Shown here: positions 26,155 through 36,428 of the stretch, piece by piece | Position numbering within the stretch: position 1 is the first letter of the stretch | How the letters are laid out: every line of letters starts with the position of its first letter | Translations under genes and position numbers: made by a program | From: Acetobacteraceae bacterium | GTDB taxonomy: Bacteria > Pseudomonadota > Alphaproteobacteria > Acetobacterales > Acetobacteraceae | NCBI GenBank assembly: GCA_031291725.1 | Contig: JARLIM010000017.1 | Coordinates: 124,001 to 188,000, forward strand | Direction of reading: 5' to 3' | Length of the DNA stretch: 64,000 nt | The notes under the pieces: generated by a model | The model's database searches: none | Told to the model about the DNA's origin: nothing | The model's input: only the letters and a program-made list of their open reading frames with translations

Positions 26155-28454
26155 AGCGTCAGCTCCTCGAAAGCGGGAAGGCGGATGCGCGCGCCTGAAG
26201 ATGCGCCCGCGCCAGTGCGGCCTGACCGAGGCAGAGGCCGCCATCATTGGCGGGCAATGCGCGCGGCAGAAACGGTCTCAGCCCACCCGCCCGGAATGCG
26301 GCGACCAGGCCCTCCGCCAGCACGCGGTTCATCAGACAACCGCCGCCAAGCACGATGTCGGTATGGCCGGTGCGTTGGGCAAAGGCGGCCACCCAGGCGG
26401 CAAGACCGGCGATCAGCGTGCCGTGAAACAGCTCCGCACCTTCACGCGCCGAGAGGTGTGGGCGCAACAGCCCGGCGAGCAGCGGTGTGAAATCGAGCAT
26501 AGTATCGACGATGCGAAAGCCATTCTTCAGCGGCTCGGGCGTGCGCACCAGGGCCTCAAGCTCCATCGCCGCCTGACCCTCGTGGCTTTGATGCGTGCAG
26601 ACCCCCAACAAGGCCGCCGCCGCGTCGAACAACCGTCCGGCACTGCTGGTCTGCGGCGCGGTTGGATTGGCTGCCAGAAAGGCGGCCAGCGGTGCGGCCC
26701 CCGCGATGTCGGGGAATATGTCGCTGGCCGTTCTGCCACGGCCCAGCGCGACCAGTGCCGCGACACCCATGCGCCAGGGGTCGCGCGCGGCGCGGTCACC
26801 CCCCGGCATCGCGAGCGGCTGCACATGGCCGGCCCGCCGCCAATTGGCACCCGAGAGCAACATCAACTCACCCCCCCACGCCCCGCCGTCATCGCCCAGG
26901 CCGTGACCATCCAGAGCCAGGCCGATGACCGGCCCGCGCAGACGATGCTCGGCAGCGACCGCGGCAAGATGTGCCGCATGATGCTGCACGCGCAGCACCG
27001 GCCGCCCCATCGTCTCGGCCATGATGGTCGAGCGATAGTCGGGGTGCAGATCGCAGGCGACGATCTCCGGTGCGACACCCAGCGATGTCAGCAAGCTCTG
27101 TGCGGTTTCCTGATAGAAGCGCACGGTCTGTGCGGTGCCGAGGTCGCCGATATGCTGCGAGACGAACGCCTCGCGCCCACGGGTGACGCACAGCGTCGCC
27201 TTCAGATGGGCGCCCACTGCCAGCACCGGCGGACCATCCTCGCCCAGGTCGATGGGCTCGGGCACGCAGCCCCGCGCGCGCCTGATATAGGCGGGCGCAC
27301 CGTCGATCATCGCCATCACCGAATCATCGGCACGGGCGAGGATGGCGCGGTCATGCGTCACGATCAGATCGGCGATCTCGGCCAGATCGCGCCGCGCGTC
27401 CGCATCGTGGATGATGAGCGGCTGGCCGATTGCATTCGCGCTGGTTGCCACGAGGGCGAATGGCAGCGCCTCGCCCAGCCATGCCAACCCCTCGGGCGCG
27501 TTGGCCAGGGCGTGAAACAGCAGAAGATGCACCGGCGCCGAGGGCAGCATCAAGCCAACCCGGTTGAGCCCCGGCGCAATTCCGGCGGCCAATCCGGCGT
27601 GACCATGCACCAGTACAATCGGGCGTGCGGCATCGCTGAGCAGAGCCAACTCCGCCGCGCTGGGGGCTGCGAAATATCCGGCAGAGGCCGCATTGGCGAC
27701 CATCACGGCGAGGGGTTTCGCCGGGCGCGATTTGCGGCGACGCAGTGTTGCCACCGCTTCCGCATTGGTTGCGTCGCACAGCAGATGGAACCCGCCAATG
27801 CCCTTCAAGGCGACGATGCAGCCTCGGTGAAGCGCGGCGGCGATCTCCGCAATCGGATGGCTCAGCGTGGGGCCGCAAGCGGGGCAGGCGATGGTCTCGG
27901 CGTGAAAGCGTCGGTTGCCGGGCGCGGCATAGTCTGCGGCGCATGCCGCACAAAGGCCGAAATTCGCCATTGAGGTGTGCGCACGGTCGTAGGGCAGTCG
28001 GTGCGAGATGGTGAAGCGCGGGCCGCATTGCGTGCAGGTGACGAACGGATAAAGGTGAAAGCGGCTGGCCGGATTGAACAGATCGTCGACGCAGGATGTG
28101 CAGGGGGCCGCATCGGGAACAAGCCGCGCGCTCACATCACCCCTGTCACCACCCCTGTCACCACTGGGGCGGATACTGAAACCTGCCCGGCCCTGGCGTG
28201 GCAGCGCCGTCACGGTGACGGTGTCGATGCGTGCCCGCGCGGGGTGTTCGTGTTGCAACGCCGCCAGAAACCCCGACAGATCGCTGCCTTCGATTTCGGC
28301 CAACACGCCCTCCGCGTCGTTGAGCACGAAACCGGACAGGCCGAAGCGGATGGCCAATCGATGTACGAACGGTCGAAAGCCGACGCCCTGAACCGCCCCC
28401 CTCACACGGACACGCAGCCGGTCTTGCGACGGCCGGTGAATCGGGCGCACCGTC

Positions 28455-29266
<812 letters not shown>

Positions 29267-29267
<1 letters not shown>

Positions 29268-29608
29268 CACTCGACCTCCAACTCAGCCAGACGCAACTCG
29301 TCACCGGCGGTGATCCGCACATCTGCATGGCCGCAGGCCGGGCAGGTGGCAAAGCGGTCATGCAGCGCGACAATCCGCTGGCAGGCTGAACAGCGCCCTT
29401 GTCCCGGAATTGTCTCGATCCGCAATTGCGCCCCATCGGCGATGGTGCCGCGTGTCACCGCGTCGAAGCAGAAGCGCAGCGCCTCCGGTTCCACATGGCC
29501 GAGCGCACCGAGCTGGACGCCGATCGTGCGAACCCGTGAAAATACGTGGCGTCGCCGCTCATCTTCGACCAAGGCGACCATGCTTTCGACGAGCGAGACT
29601 TCATGCAT
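29267..29608 (-). CDS. hypA: Nickel metallochaperone HypA
   Basis: The 113-residue protein begins MHEVSL, where His2 and the N terminus bind nickel, and has the zinc site CSACQRI...CPACG. The start at 29608 gives the expected N terminus; upstream in-frame codons belong to the receiver gene in another frame. The first 8 bases overlap the end of the receiver gene. Confidence 0.96.
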
Positions 29609-30014
29609 GCGCAGCCGCCCTCGGGCTCGCTGCGAGCCGGGTTCTGAGTGTCTGGATGACAATCGCAGTGTCCACCGGTTTCAGAAATACCCCGGCAATG
29701 CCCATCTCGTGCAGCCCAACGGCACCGATCAGCACATCGCCGGCGCTGCTGACGATATAGCAGGGAATTGTGCTGGCGTTGGCGTGCAGCCGCTCGGCAA
29801 TGGTGATGCCGCCATCGCTGGTGTCGAGGATGAGTTCCGCCAAAATCGCGTCCGGCTTGATCCGCCGCGCCGTCCGCTCTCCCTCATGGGCCGTCGCCGC
29901 TTCACCGACGGAGAACCCTGCGGCTTCCAGCGCCAAGCGGAGGACCGCTCTTGCGTGCGGGTCGGTATCGACGAGCAGGATGGTGCGACGTTGGTCGCCG
30001 AGGCCGATATTCAT
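29601..30014 (-). CDS. Stand-alone receiver domain with Glu at the phospho-acceptor site
   Basis: The 137-residue protein aligns with CheY-type receivers (TILLVDTDPHARAVLRLAL at the start, VFLKPVD with Lys112). The acceptor position reads AILAELIL, with Glu60 in place of Asp, and one Asp of the metal-binding pair is Thr17. It therefore should not be phosphorylated normally and may mimic the phosphorylated state. It is embedded in the hydrogenase operon, overlapping hypA by 8 bases and the protease gene by 4, so it probably acts on hydrogenase synthesis or activity. No output domain is present. Confidence 0.85.
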   Translation of the reverse strand: MNIGLGDQRRTILLVDTDPHARAVLRLALEAAGFSVGEAATAHEGERTARRIKPDAILAELILDTSDGGITIAERLHANASTIPCYIVSSAGDVLIGAVGLHEMGIAGVFLKPVDTAIVIQTLRTRLAASPRAAAHA

Positions 30015-30493
30015 GACAGCACCTTGGCGTGCAAACTGCCGATGCGATCGGTGAGCATGGCCACGGCGTCCTGCAGATTATCGGCAGCCTGCGGCGTCAG
30101 CGCCTCGATGAACTCGAACGCGTAGCCGCGTATCGCCAGCAGGAAGGCCTTGGGCGATGCGCCGTAATATTGCCGAGCAATGGCCAAAATCGCCTCGGGA
30201 CGCGCGAGGTGGCTGGTGAACTCGATACGCGGAGCGGGCCAGACCTCATGCACCGCAAAGGGCGCGTCTCCGGTTTTGGCGGCATCGACGAACCACACGA
30301 TATCATGCGCGGCCACGTCCATCGCATCTTCGATGTTGAGTTGATACGTGTCCAACGCCGTCAGGTTGGGCCATCCCAGCCGTTCCATCTCGGCCACCAA
30401 AGCGGGGCCCAATCCGTCATCTTGGCGGCCGGGATTGCCGTAGCCGAGCACGAGAACCCGTGGCGGCGGCGGGTCGGGACTGCGCGCGGTCAT
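30011..30493 (-). CDS. hoxW: Hydrogenase maturation endopeptidase
   Basis: The 160-residue protein belongs to the HycI/HoxW protease family (VLVLGYGNPGRQDDGLGPAL with the nickel-sensing Asp, later DAAKTGD and a SHLARPEA His segment). It trims the C-terminal peptide of the large subunit once nickel is in place. The gene overlaps hoxH by 4 bases, consistent with HoxH being its substrate. Confidence 0.92.
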   Translation of the reverse strand: MTARSPDPPPPRVLVLGYGNPGRQDDGLGPALVAEMERLGWPNLTALDTYQLNIEDAMDVAAHDIVWFVDAAKTGDAPFAVHEVWPAPRIEFTSHLARPEAILAIARQYYGASPKAFLLAIRGYAFEFIEALTPQAADNLQDAVAMLTDRIGSLHAKVLS

Positions 30494-31941
30494 TGTTTCA
30501 CCCGCGTGGCGATAACGGTGCCTTCGGCATCCTCAAGGGTGACGATCAACGGCATGTCGCCCAGCGCGTGCGTGGCGCAGGACAGGCAGGGGTCATAGGC
30601 GCGGATCGCCACTTCGATGTGGTTGAGCAACCCTTCGGTGATCTCATGGCCGGTCAGATCGTCGATGGCGACTTTCGTCACCGCGCGGTTCATCGCCTCG
30701 TTGTTATGGGTGGTGGAGACGATCAGATTGGCCGCCGTGACCTGATCATGCTCATCGACGACATAATGATGCAGCAATGTGCCGCGCGGTGCCTCAATGG
30801 CGGCGATGCCTTCTGGGCGATGCTGCCCGGTGAGCAGCAAATCACTGCCCTGCAAATCGTCATCAAACAGCAATTCGCGGATCTTTTCCGCGCAATGGAT
30901 CATGCAGATCAGCCGCGCCCAGTGATAGGCGAGCGTCGCATGCACCAGCCCGCCATTGCCGCGCGCCATGAAATCCCGCCGTGCCGCCTCCGCCAAGGGG
31001 GTGTCGATGCGGCTGCAGCAATTCAATTGCGCCAGTGGACCCACCCGGTACCAGCCCGCTTCGCGCCCAAGGGAGCGGATATGGGGGAACTTCATATAGC
31101 TCCACGGCCGCACCTCCTCGATCAGCTGATCGCGATAGGCGCTGGCGGGCACGTTCTCGAAAATCGGCGTGCCCGCTGCATCGACGGCCCGCAGCGTGCC
31201 GTCATAGAGATCCATCACGCCACCCGCGCCGGTGAGGCTCATGTAACTGGAGGGGAAGCTGGCAAAACGTTCGTGCAGCGCCTCGTGCGCATGAACGAAA
31301 GTCTTGTGCAGCTCCAGCGCGGCGCCGCACCATTGCACGATCCGATCGATATCGGCGCGCAGCGCATCGCGCGGCTCAACGGCCAGGTTCTGGTTTACCC
31401 CGCCAGGGATGCACAGCCTTGGGTGAATCCGCCTGCCGCCAGTGGCGGCAATCACCTGTTGGCCGAATTTGCGGATAAAGATCGCCCATTTGCCAATTTC
31501 GGGAAACGCCTCGATCACGCCGACGATGTTGCGCTGGGCCACCGGGGCCTCGAAGCCGAGCAGCAAATCGGGCGAAGCGAGATGGAAGAAGTTCACCGCG
31601 TTGGATTGCAACACCTGACCGTAATGCATCAGCCGCCGCATCTTGTCCGCCGTGGGCGTGACCCGATCCACGCCCGCGATGGCATCCATGGCCTTGGCGG
31701 CACACAGATGGTGGCTGACCGGGCAGATGCCGCAAAGGCGTTGGACGATGACGGGCACCTCCCAATACATCCGCCCCTGAATGAAACGCTCGAAGCCTCG
31801 GAACTCCACAATGTGAAAGCGCGCCTGCTCAACCTCGCCCGCCTCATTGAGGCGGATCGTGACCTTACCGTGGCCTTCGACGCGGGTGACGGGGTCGATC
31901 ACGATCTTGCGTGGACCCGGCGTGGTTTGCATCTCGCTCAT
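30490..31941 (-). CDS. hoxH: [NiFe]-hydrogenase large subunit HoxH
   Basis: The 483-residue subunit binds the Ni-Fe active site with two Cys pairs: RLCGICPVSHH at about residues 68-78 and DPCLSCATH near residue 450. After CATH a 25-residue tail remains for removal by the protease. Together with HoxFUY the composition matches the cytoplasmic NAD-reducing group 3d hydrogenases, which couple hydrogen oxidation to NADH formation. It overlaps hoxY and hoxW by 4 bases each. Confidence 0.96.
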   Translation of the reverse strand: MSEMQTTPGPRKIVIDPVTRVEGHGKVTIRLNEAGEVEQARFHIVEFRGFERFIQGRMYWEVPVIVQRLCGICPVSHHLCAAKAMDAIAGVDRVTPTADKMRRLMHYGQVLQSNAVNFFHLASPDLLLGFEAPVAQRNIVGVIEAFPEIGKWAIFIRKFGQQVIAATGGRRIHPRLCIPGGVNQNLAVEPRDALRADIDRIVQWCGAALELHKTFVHAHEALHERFASFPSSYMSLTGAGGVMDLYDGTLRAVDAAGTPIFENVPASAYRDQLIEEVRPWSYMKFPHIRSLGREAGWYRVGPLAQLNCCSRIDTPLAEAARRDFMARGNGGLVHATLAYHWARLICMIHCAEKIRELLFDDDLQGSDLLLTGQHRPEGIAAIEAPRGTLLHHYVVDEHDQVTAANLIVSTTHNNEAMNRAVTKVAIDDLTGHEITEGLLNHIEVAIRAYDPCLSCATHALGDMPLIVTLEDAEGTVIATRVKQ

Positions 31942-32495
31942 TCGTATTTACACAAAACATAGGGCAGGGCCGGAATGTGACCGGTGAGCAACGCCTTCAA
32001 CCCGCCCCAGATCGCATCGCCGGAGGGGGGGCATCCGGGCAGGAAATAGTCGATCTTCACCACCTCATGCGATGGATAAACCCGGTCCAGCAGCAGCGGC
32101 AGCTCCGCATCGTTGGGGATGACACCCGGCCCGTCGAGCGACAGACCGTCGAGATAGACGTGTTCCAGGCAGTCTCGGAGACTGACGGTGTTGCGCATCG
32201 CCGGAACGCCGCCATTGATCGCGCAGGCACCGACCGCGATCAGCACCCGGCACTGTTTGCGGAATTCCTGCAATTGCTTGACGTTGTGTTCATTCGAGCA
32301 GCCACCTTCGACAAAACCGACATCAACCGGTTGATCAAACGTCTTTTTGTCGTCGAACGGCGAGACGTCCAACTCCACCAATTCGGCCAGTTCCAGGATG
32401 CGCTCGTCAATGTCGAGCAGCGACATGTGGCAACCGAAGCAGCCGGTCAGGGCAATGGTGGCAAGTCTGGGTTTGGGGGCGGTGAAGGCGTTCAT
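31938..32495 (-). CDS. hoxY: [NiFe]-hydrogenase small subunit HoxY
   Basis: The 185-residue subunit carries the proximal [4Fe-4S] cluster ligands: LTGCFGCHMSLL near residue 20, EGGCSNEHN, VGACAINGG and LPGCPPSG. It lacks the signal peptide and C-terminal clusters of membrane-bound hydrogenase small subunits, which fits a soluble bidirectional enzyme. Four-base overlaps join it to hoxU and hoxH. Confidence 0.96.
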   Translation of the reverse strand: MNAFTAPKPRLATIALTGCFGCHMSLLDIDERILELAELVELDVSPFDDKKTFDQPVDVGFVEGGCSNEHNVKQLQEFRKQCRVLIAVGACAINGGVPAMRNTVSLRDCLEHVYLDGLSLDGPGVIPNDAELPLLLDRVYPSHEVVKIDYFLPGCPPSGDAIWGGLKALLTGHIPALPYVLCKYE

Positions 32496-33220
32496 CTCGG
32501 CAGCCCCTTGCGCTTGGCTTCGATCTCGCTGCCGATGGGGGCCGTGTCGAACCGGCGTTCGCCATTGGGCACGCGGTAGCTGTCGCGCTTGATGACGATG
32601 CAGGCAACCGGGCAGACGCTGGCGGCTTTGTCGATGGCGGCCATCTGGGTTTCCCCCAGGCCGCCTTCGGCATCGACATTGAGCCGCATGGCGATGCCGC
32701 GCCCTTCGAAGCCGAAGATGGTTTTGCCGTCCTCCATGCGCGAGGCGCGGATGCAGCGTGAGCAGAGAATGCAGCGATCATGGTCGAGATAGATATCCGG
32801 GTGCGTGGCGTCGATCTTGCGCCCCGGCCATCGATAGGGCTGCAAGGGGGCCACCATGCCAAGCCGATAGCCCAGCGCCTGCAACTCGCAATCGCCGCTG
32901 GCCACACAGTAGGGACAGGGGTGATTGCCCTCGACGAACAGCATCTCAATGAGCGCGCGCCGGTCTGCGGTGAGCAAAGGCGTGGCGTTTTCAATCACCA
33001 TGCCGTGTGCGGCGGGGGTGACGCAGGCGGCGGCGTTGCGGCCATTGATCGTGCAGGTGCAGATGCGGCAATTGCCGGACGGCTCCAGATCAGGATGATG
33101 ACACAAGCGCGGAATATAGATGCCCGCCGCATCGCAAGCTTCAATCACCGACTGCCCCTCAATGGCCTCGATCTCGACGCCGTCGACGGTGAGGCGAAAG
33201 GGTGTGGTGCCCATGTTCAA
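32492..33220 (-). CDS. hoxU: Diaphorase iron-sulfur subunit HoxU
   Basis: The 242-residue protein has an N-terminal [2Fe-2S] ferredoxin domain (PRLCHHPDL, GNCRICTC, then a Cys in AACVTP). A His-Cys3 [4Fe-4S] site follows (GNHPCPYCVASGDCELQ), and a further [4Fe-4S] site (RCILCSRCIRA with CPVACIV). It relays electrons between HoxY and the flavin of HoxF, like the N-terminal part of NuoG. Confidence 0.95.
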   Translation of the reverse strand: MNMGTTPFRLTVDGVEIEAIEGQSVIEACDAAGIYIPRLCHHPDLEPSGNCRICTCTINGRNAAACVTPAAHGMVIENATPLLTADRRALIEMLFVEGNHPCPYCVASGDCELQALGYRLGMVAPLQPYRWPGRKIDATHPDIYLDHDRCILCSRCIRASRMEDGKTIFGFEGRGIAMRLNVDAEGGLGETQMAAIDKAASVCPVACIVIKRDSYRVPNGERRFDTAPIGSEIEAKRKGLPR

Positions 33221-34995
33221 GCTCCTTCCGTCACCGGCGCGCGGCCTTGCACCTGAACTGCGTCACGCAGCGCGTCGTTCAGGTTGAGGCGTGGTGTGAA
33301 CGCAGCCTCGGCAAGCCGTGCCTCATAGAGTTCCGGGAAGTTGCGCATGGTGGAGATGATCGGGTTGGGCGCGGACTGGCCCAGCCCGCACCGGCTCATC
33401 CGCATCACGGTCTGGCCGAGGGCGTCCATCTGCCGCATATCGGCCAATGTGGCCCGACCGCTGACGACCTTCTCCATCCCTTGCTTGAGCAGCGTGGTGC
33501 CAACCCGGCAGGGTGTGCACCAGCCACAGGATTCATCGACGAAGAAATCGGCGAATTGCAACGCGATATCGAGCACGTCACGCCCCGGCCCGAAGATCAT
33601 CGTCGAGCCGCCGGTTGGCAGATCCTCATAGGCGATGCGGCGGCCAAAATCCTTGGCTGATAGCGCTTGACCGGATGGACCGCTGATTTGGACGCATTGC
33701 GCATCCGCACCGCCCACCATATCGAGCAATGCGTTCACCGTGGTGCCGAAGGGGACTTCGTACACGCCCGGATGACTGCAATCACCGGCCACGCTCAGCA
33801 GTTTCGTGCCGGACGATTCCTTGGTGCCGAACCCGGTGAACCACGCCGCCCCTTTTTCCATGATGCGGGCGGCGCAGGCCAAGGTCTCCACATTGTCGAT
33901 GGCGGTCGGCTGCCGCAGATAGCCGCGCTCGGTGGGAAATGGCGGGCGATCTCGCGGCGCGCCGCGCTTGCCCTCCAGGGATTCAAGCAGCGATGATTCC
34001 TCACCGCAGATATAGGCGCCTGCACCGAGTTGAATGCGGATATCGAAGTCAAACCCGTCGCGCCCGCAGATCCGCGTGCCGAGCAGTCCGCGCTGTCGAC
34101 GGTCAGCCAGGACCGCCTGCAACGAGTCCCGCAAATAGGCGTATTCGCCCCGGAGATAGACCAGCCCTTGGCGCGATCCCAGCGCGTACCCCGCAACCGT
34201 CATGCCGTCGAATACCAGATCGGGGAATTCGGACAGCAGCAGCCGATCCTTGAACGTGCCGGGTTCACCCTCATCGGCATTGCAGACGATATAGTGATCT
34301 TGGCCGACCGCCCGCCGCGTCAGTCGCCATTTCATCCCGGTGGGAAATCCGGCGCCACCACGTCCGCGCAGCTTGGCATTGGTGATCTCTTCGATCACCT
34401 GATCGGGCGTGAGCGCCAGTGCCGCGCTTATGCCGGCATCGCGCTCACGCGGCCCTGACAGCAGCGGTCCCGCGTGCACGAGGCCGGAGCGGATTGTCGC
34501 TTTTGGCAACGCCGTCGGCGCGCTATCTGCGCTCTCGCGCAGGGCTGCGACGATTGCCGGCACATCTTCCGGCGCGAGCGTCGTCAGGACGTGCTGACCG
34601 ATCAGCGCCGCCGGTTCCTGATCGGCCATGCCGATATCGCTGGCCCATTCCAGGGTGAACGCCCCATCCGGTGACGTCTCGCCAAGCGTGAGGCCAAGCG
34701 CCTGCTCGAAGGCGCGCGCCACGTCCCGCGCCCCCTTGATGAATGAGATTGGCGTTTTGGACAGTCGGATCCGAATGCGCCCGCGAGGCTGGCGGTCGAG
34801 GAAGGCATAGAAGGACACGGCGTCCTCAATCTCGACGGGATGCATGCCCAGCCCCACCGCCATGGCGTGCACGGCTGCATCGTCGATATGGCCGAATTCG
34901 GCCTGGACCGCTGCGGCGACATCCAAAAGCCGCGTCCGGTCCGCGCCGACCGCCTGGATATAGCCAGCTATCACTGCAGAAGGCTCCGAACTCAT
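33217..34995 (-). CDS. hoxF: NAD-binding diaphorase subunit HoxF (NuoE-NuoF fusion)
   Basis: The 592-residue subunit fuses a NuoE-like N-terminal domain of about 150 residues with a NuoF-like domain. The latter has the FMN/NAD motifs GRGGAGFPTGMKW, CNADEGEPGTFKDR and GAGAYICGEESSLLESLEG, and the [4Fe-4S] ligands SCGWCTPCRVG plus MSRCGLG. The NuoE-like part keeps TSPDGAFTLEWAS but has no Cys at the usual [2Fe-2S] positions. The ATG at 34995 follows an in-frame GTG. It heads the 12-gene hydrogenase operon. Confidence 0.95.
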   Translation of the reverse strand: MSSEPSAVIAGYIQAVGADRTRLLDVAAAVQAEFGHIDDAAVHAMAVGLGMHPVEIEDAVSFYAFLDRQPRGRIRIRLSKTPISFIKGARDVARAFEQALGLTLGETSPDGAFTLEWASDIGMADQEPAALIGQHVLTTLAPEDVPAIVAALRESADSAPTALPKATIRSGLVHAGPLLSGPRERDAGISAALALTPDQVIEEITNAKLRGRGGAGFPTGMKWRLTRRAVGQDHYIVCNADEGEPGTFKDRLLLSEFPDLVFDGMTVAGYALGSRQGLVYLRGEYAYLRDSLQAVLADRRQRGLLGTRICGRDGFDFDIRIQLGAGAYICGEESSLLESLEGKRGAPRDRPPFPTERGYLRQPTAIDNVETLACAARIMEKGAAWFTGFGTKESSGTKLLSVAGDCSHPGVYEVPFGTTVNALLDMVGGADAQCVQISGPSGQALSAKDFGRRIAYEDLPTGGSTMIFGPGRDVLDIALQFADFFVDESCGWCTPCRVGTTLLKQGMEKVVSGRATLADMRQMDALGQTVMRMSRCGLGQSAPNPIISTMRNFPELYEARLAEAAFTPRLNLNDALRDAVQVQGRAPVTEGA

Positions 34996-35164
34996 CACCC
35001 CAGTCCCGGAAGTTTCAAGCCAGCACAGCGATTATAGCCACATGAAGGGCAGACCGCCAGGAACGGAAACACCCAAAGCGCGTTCGCAGTGCGGTCCCGG
35101 AGCCTGACGATCTGATCCTCGGGCGGTGACGGGATCTCGATGCATTGCGGGCTGGCAACGCATG

Positions 35165-35190
35165 TCGGCCAGATGTTTCCATCTGGCCGA
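35165..35190. terminator. Hairpin terminator after the sox genes
   Basis: Perfect 11-bp arms (TCGGCCAGATG and complement) with a TTTC loop lie 23 bases beyond the SoxK-like stop and upstream of hoxF. They should separate the sox transcript from the hydrogenase operon. Confidence 0.75.
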
Positions 35191-35212
35191 AAGGTCGTGC
35201 ACGAGCAGGCTG

Positions 35213-35515
35213 CTAGTGGAAGATGGCGGTGCGCCAGGAGGTCTTCTGCTCGTTGGCTTGGTCGATTGAGAGTTGGGCCTGCGACCGTGCTTCGTCGGCC
35301 GCCGCTTTCGCTGCATCCCAATTTTCGGCGGCGAGCGCCTTCCGGGCAGCGGCCAAGTCAGCCTCGGTTGAAGTCCAGGCTGCCTTCGCGGCGACGGCCT
35401 GCGCCTCGGTCGTCTGTGCGGCGGCGAGGGCAGCTTCCGCCTCCGCCTGTGTGGCCGCCAGCGCGGGAAGGCTCAGCATCGCGAACCCCGCCGCAAAAAA
35501 GAATGCACGCATCAT
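35213..35515 (-). CDS. SoxXA-binding protein, SoxK-like
   Basis: The 100-residue exported protein has a signal peptide (RAFFFAAGFAMLSLPALA) and an Ala/Glu-rich helical body (AEAEAALAAAQTTEAQAVAAK, KAAADEARSQAQLSIDQANEQ). Small exported helical proteins of this kind, called SoxK or SoxXA-binding protein, follow soxA in many sulfur oxidisers and help SoxXA bind SoxYZ. The ATG at 35515 overlaps the soxA stop by 4 bases, which supports the call. Low-complexity composition limits confidence. Confidence 0.65.
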   Translation of the reverse strand: MMRAFFFAAGFAMLSLPALAATQAEAEAALAAAQTTEAQAVAAKAAWTSTEADLAAARKALAAENWDAAKAAADEARSQAQLSIDQANEQKTSWRTAIFH

Positions 35516-36381
35516 GGACGAGTTCCCGGACCGGCAATGGCAATGCCGTTGCTCATGTAGGAGAGGAAATATTCAAGATCGCGATAATCCTCGCCATTAT
35601 CCTCCAGCGGCAACGAGCGGGTCTGCGCCGAGCAGCTGGAAATGCGGCGAATGGTGGTGCCCATGCTGCCCCAGTCGGAGCGGTAGATCGGCATCGCGGC
35701 CAGAATGCCCAGCGCCGGGGCGAGAATGTCGCCACGCATACGCTCACCCGCCGGGGAGACGTGGCATGAGGCACAGGACATGCCGAGCTGGCCTTTGCGC
35801 GCATAGAAGAATTCCTTGCCGCGTTCATAGGCGGCCAATGCGCGCGGGTCGTCTGGGATGGTGATGTCGAACGGCTTGCCGCGCGAGGATTCGGCCATCA
35901 CGGCCGTCAGCGAGGCCATCATGCCGGTCATCCAATTGAGCGGCTTTTCGCCATTCTCGACGCGGCAGCGATTGATGGCACCTTCCAGCGTTTCAACCTG
36001 ACCTGTGGCGGCGATGAAGCGCGGATAGGTCTGGCGGATGCCCTCGCCTTTATTGTCAAAGCAATCGGCGTAGGTCTTGCCATTGGCGAACGGCTTGTCC
36101 CACTCGGTGTGCCCTTCGTCGAGAGCTGGGTCATAGGGAGGAAATTCCATGATTTCCTTCCACTGCTTGCGCATCCCTTCGTTGACCGCATAGGGGCCAT
36201 TGGCGAAATCGTCCTTCGCGACTTTGGGAAATTTCGCGAAGAAGAAAGCCTGGAATGCCTTGCGGTCCGCTTCCGGGTTGGTCGCGTCGGCGGCCTTCAC
36301 CGGCACGCTCGCCAGCAGCATCAGAGCGCAAACAACACTCACAGCGACTGAAAATCGGGTACGCTTATTGGCTTTGATCAT
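35512..36381 (-). CDS. soxA: Sulfur oxidation cytochrome SoxA
   Basis: SoxA is the catalytic haem subunit of SoxXA, which conjugates thiosulfate to SoxYZ in the periplasm. The 289-residue protein has a signal peptide, the YADCFDNKGEGIRQTYPRF segment, a single CASCH haem site (GMSCASCHVSPAGERMRGD), and a C-terminal SCSAQ segment with the active-site Cys position. The N-terminal haem site of diheme SoxA is not present. The ATG at 36381 starts the signal peptide. soxY, soxZ and soxB are not in the window. Confidence 0.9.
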   Translation of the reverse strand: MIKANKRTRFSVAVSVVCALMLLASVPVKAADATNPEADRKAFQAFFFAKFPKVAKDDFANGPYAVNEGMRKQWKEIMEFPPYDPALDEGHTEWDKPFANGKTYADCFDNKGEGIRQTYPRFIAATGQVETLEGAINRCRVENGEKPLNWMTGMMASLTAVMAESSRGKPFDITIPDDPRALAAYERGKEFFYARKGQLGMSCASCHVSPAGERMRGDILAPALGILAAMPIYRSDWGSMGTTIRRISSCSAQTRSLPLEDNGEDYRDLEYFLSYMSNGIAIAGPGTRP

Positions 36382-36428
36382 GCGATTTTCACCGTCACTC
36401 TGCGTGGGCATTTCGATAACCATGTCGA

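Noticed and set aside
26063-27973. Plus-strand 636-codon frame
   Set aside because: Antisense of hypF with no recognisable domain.
28136-28164. CRISPR-like array
   Set aside because: The repeat is a 12-base in-frame coding duplication without spacers; no CRISPR array was seen anywhere in the window.
30460-31962. Plus-strand 500-codon frame
   Set aside because: Antisense of hoxH; length is explained by GC-rich third positions.
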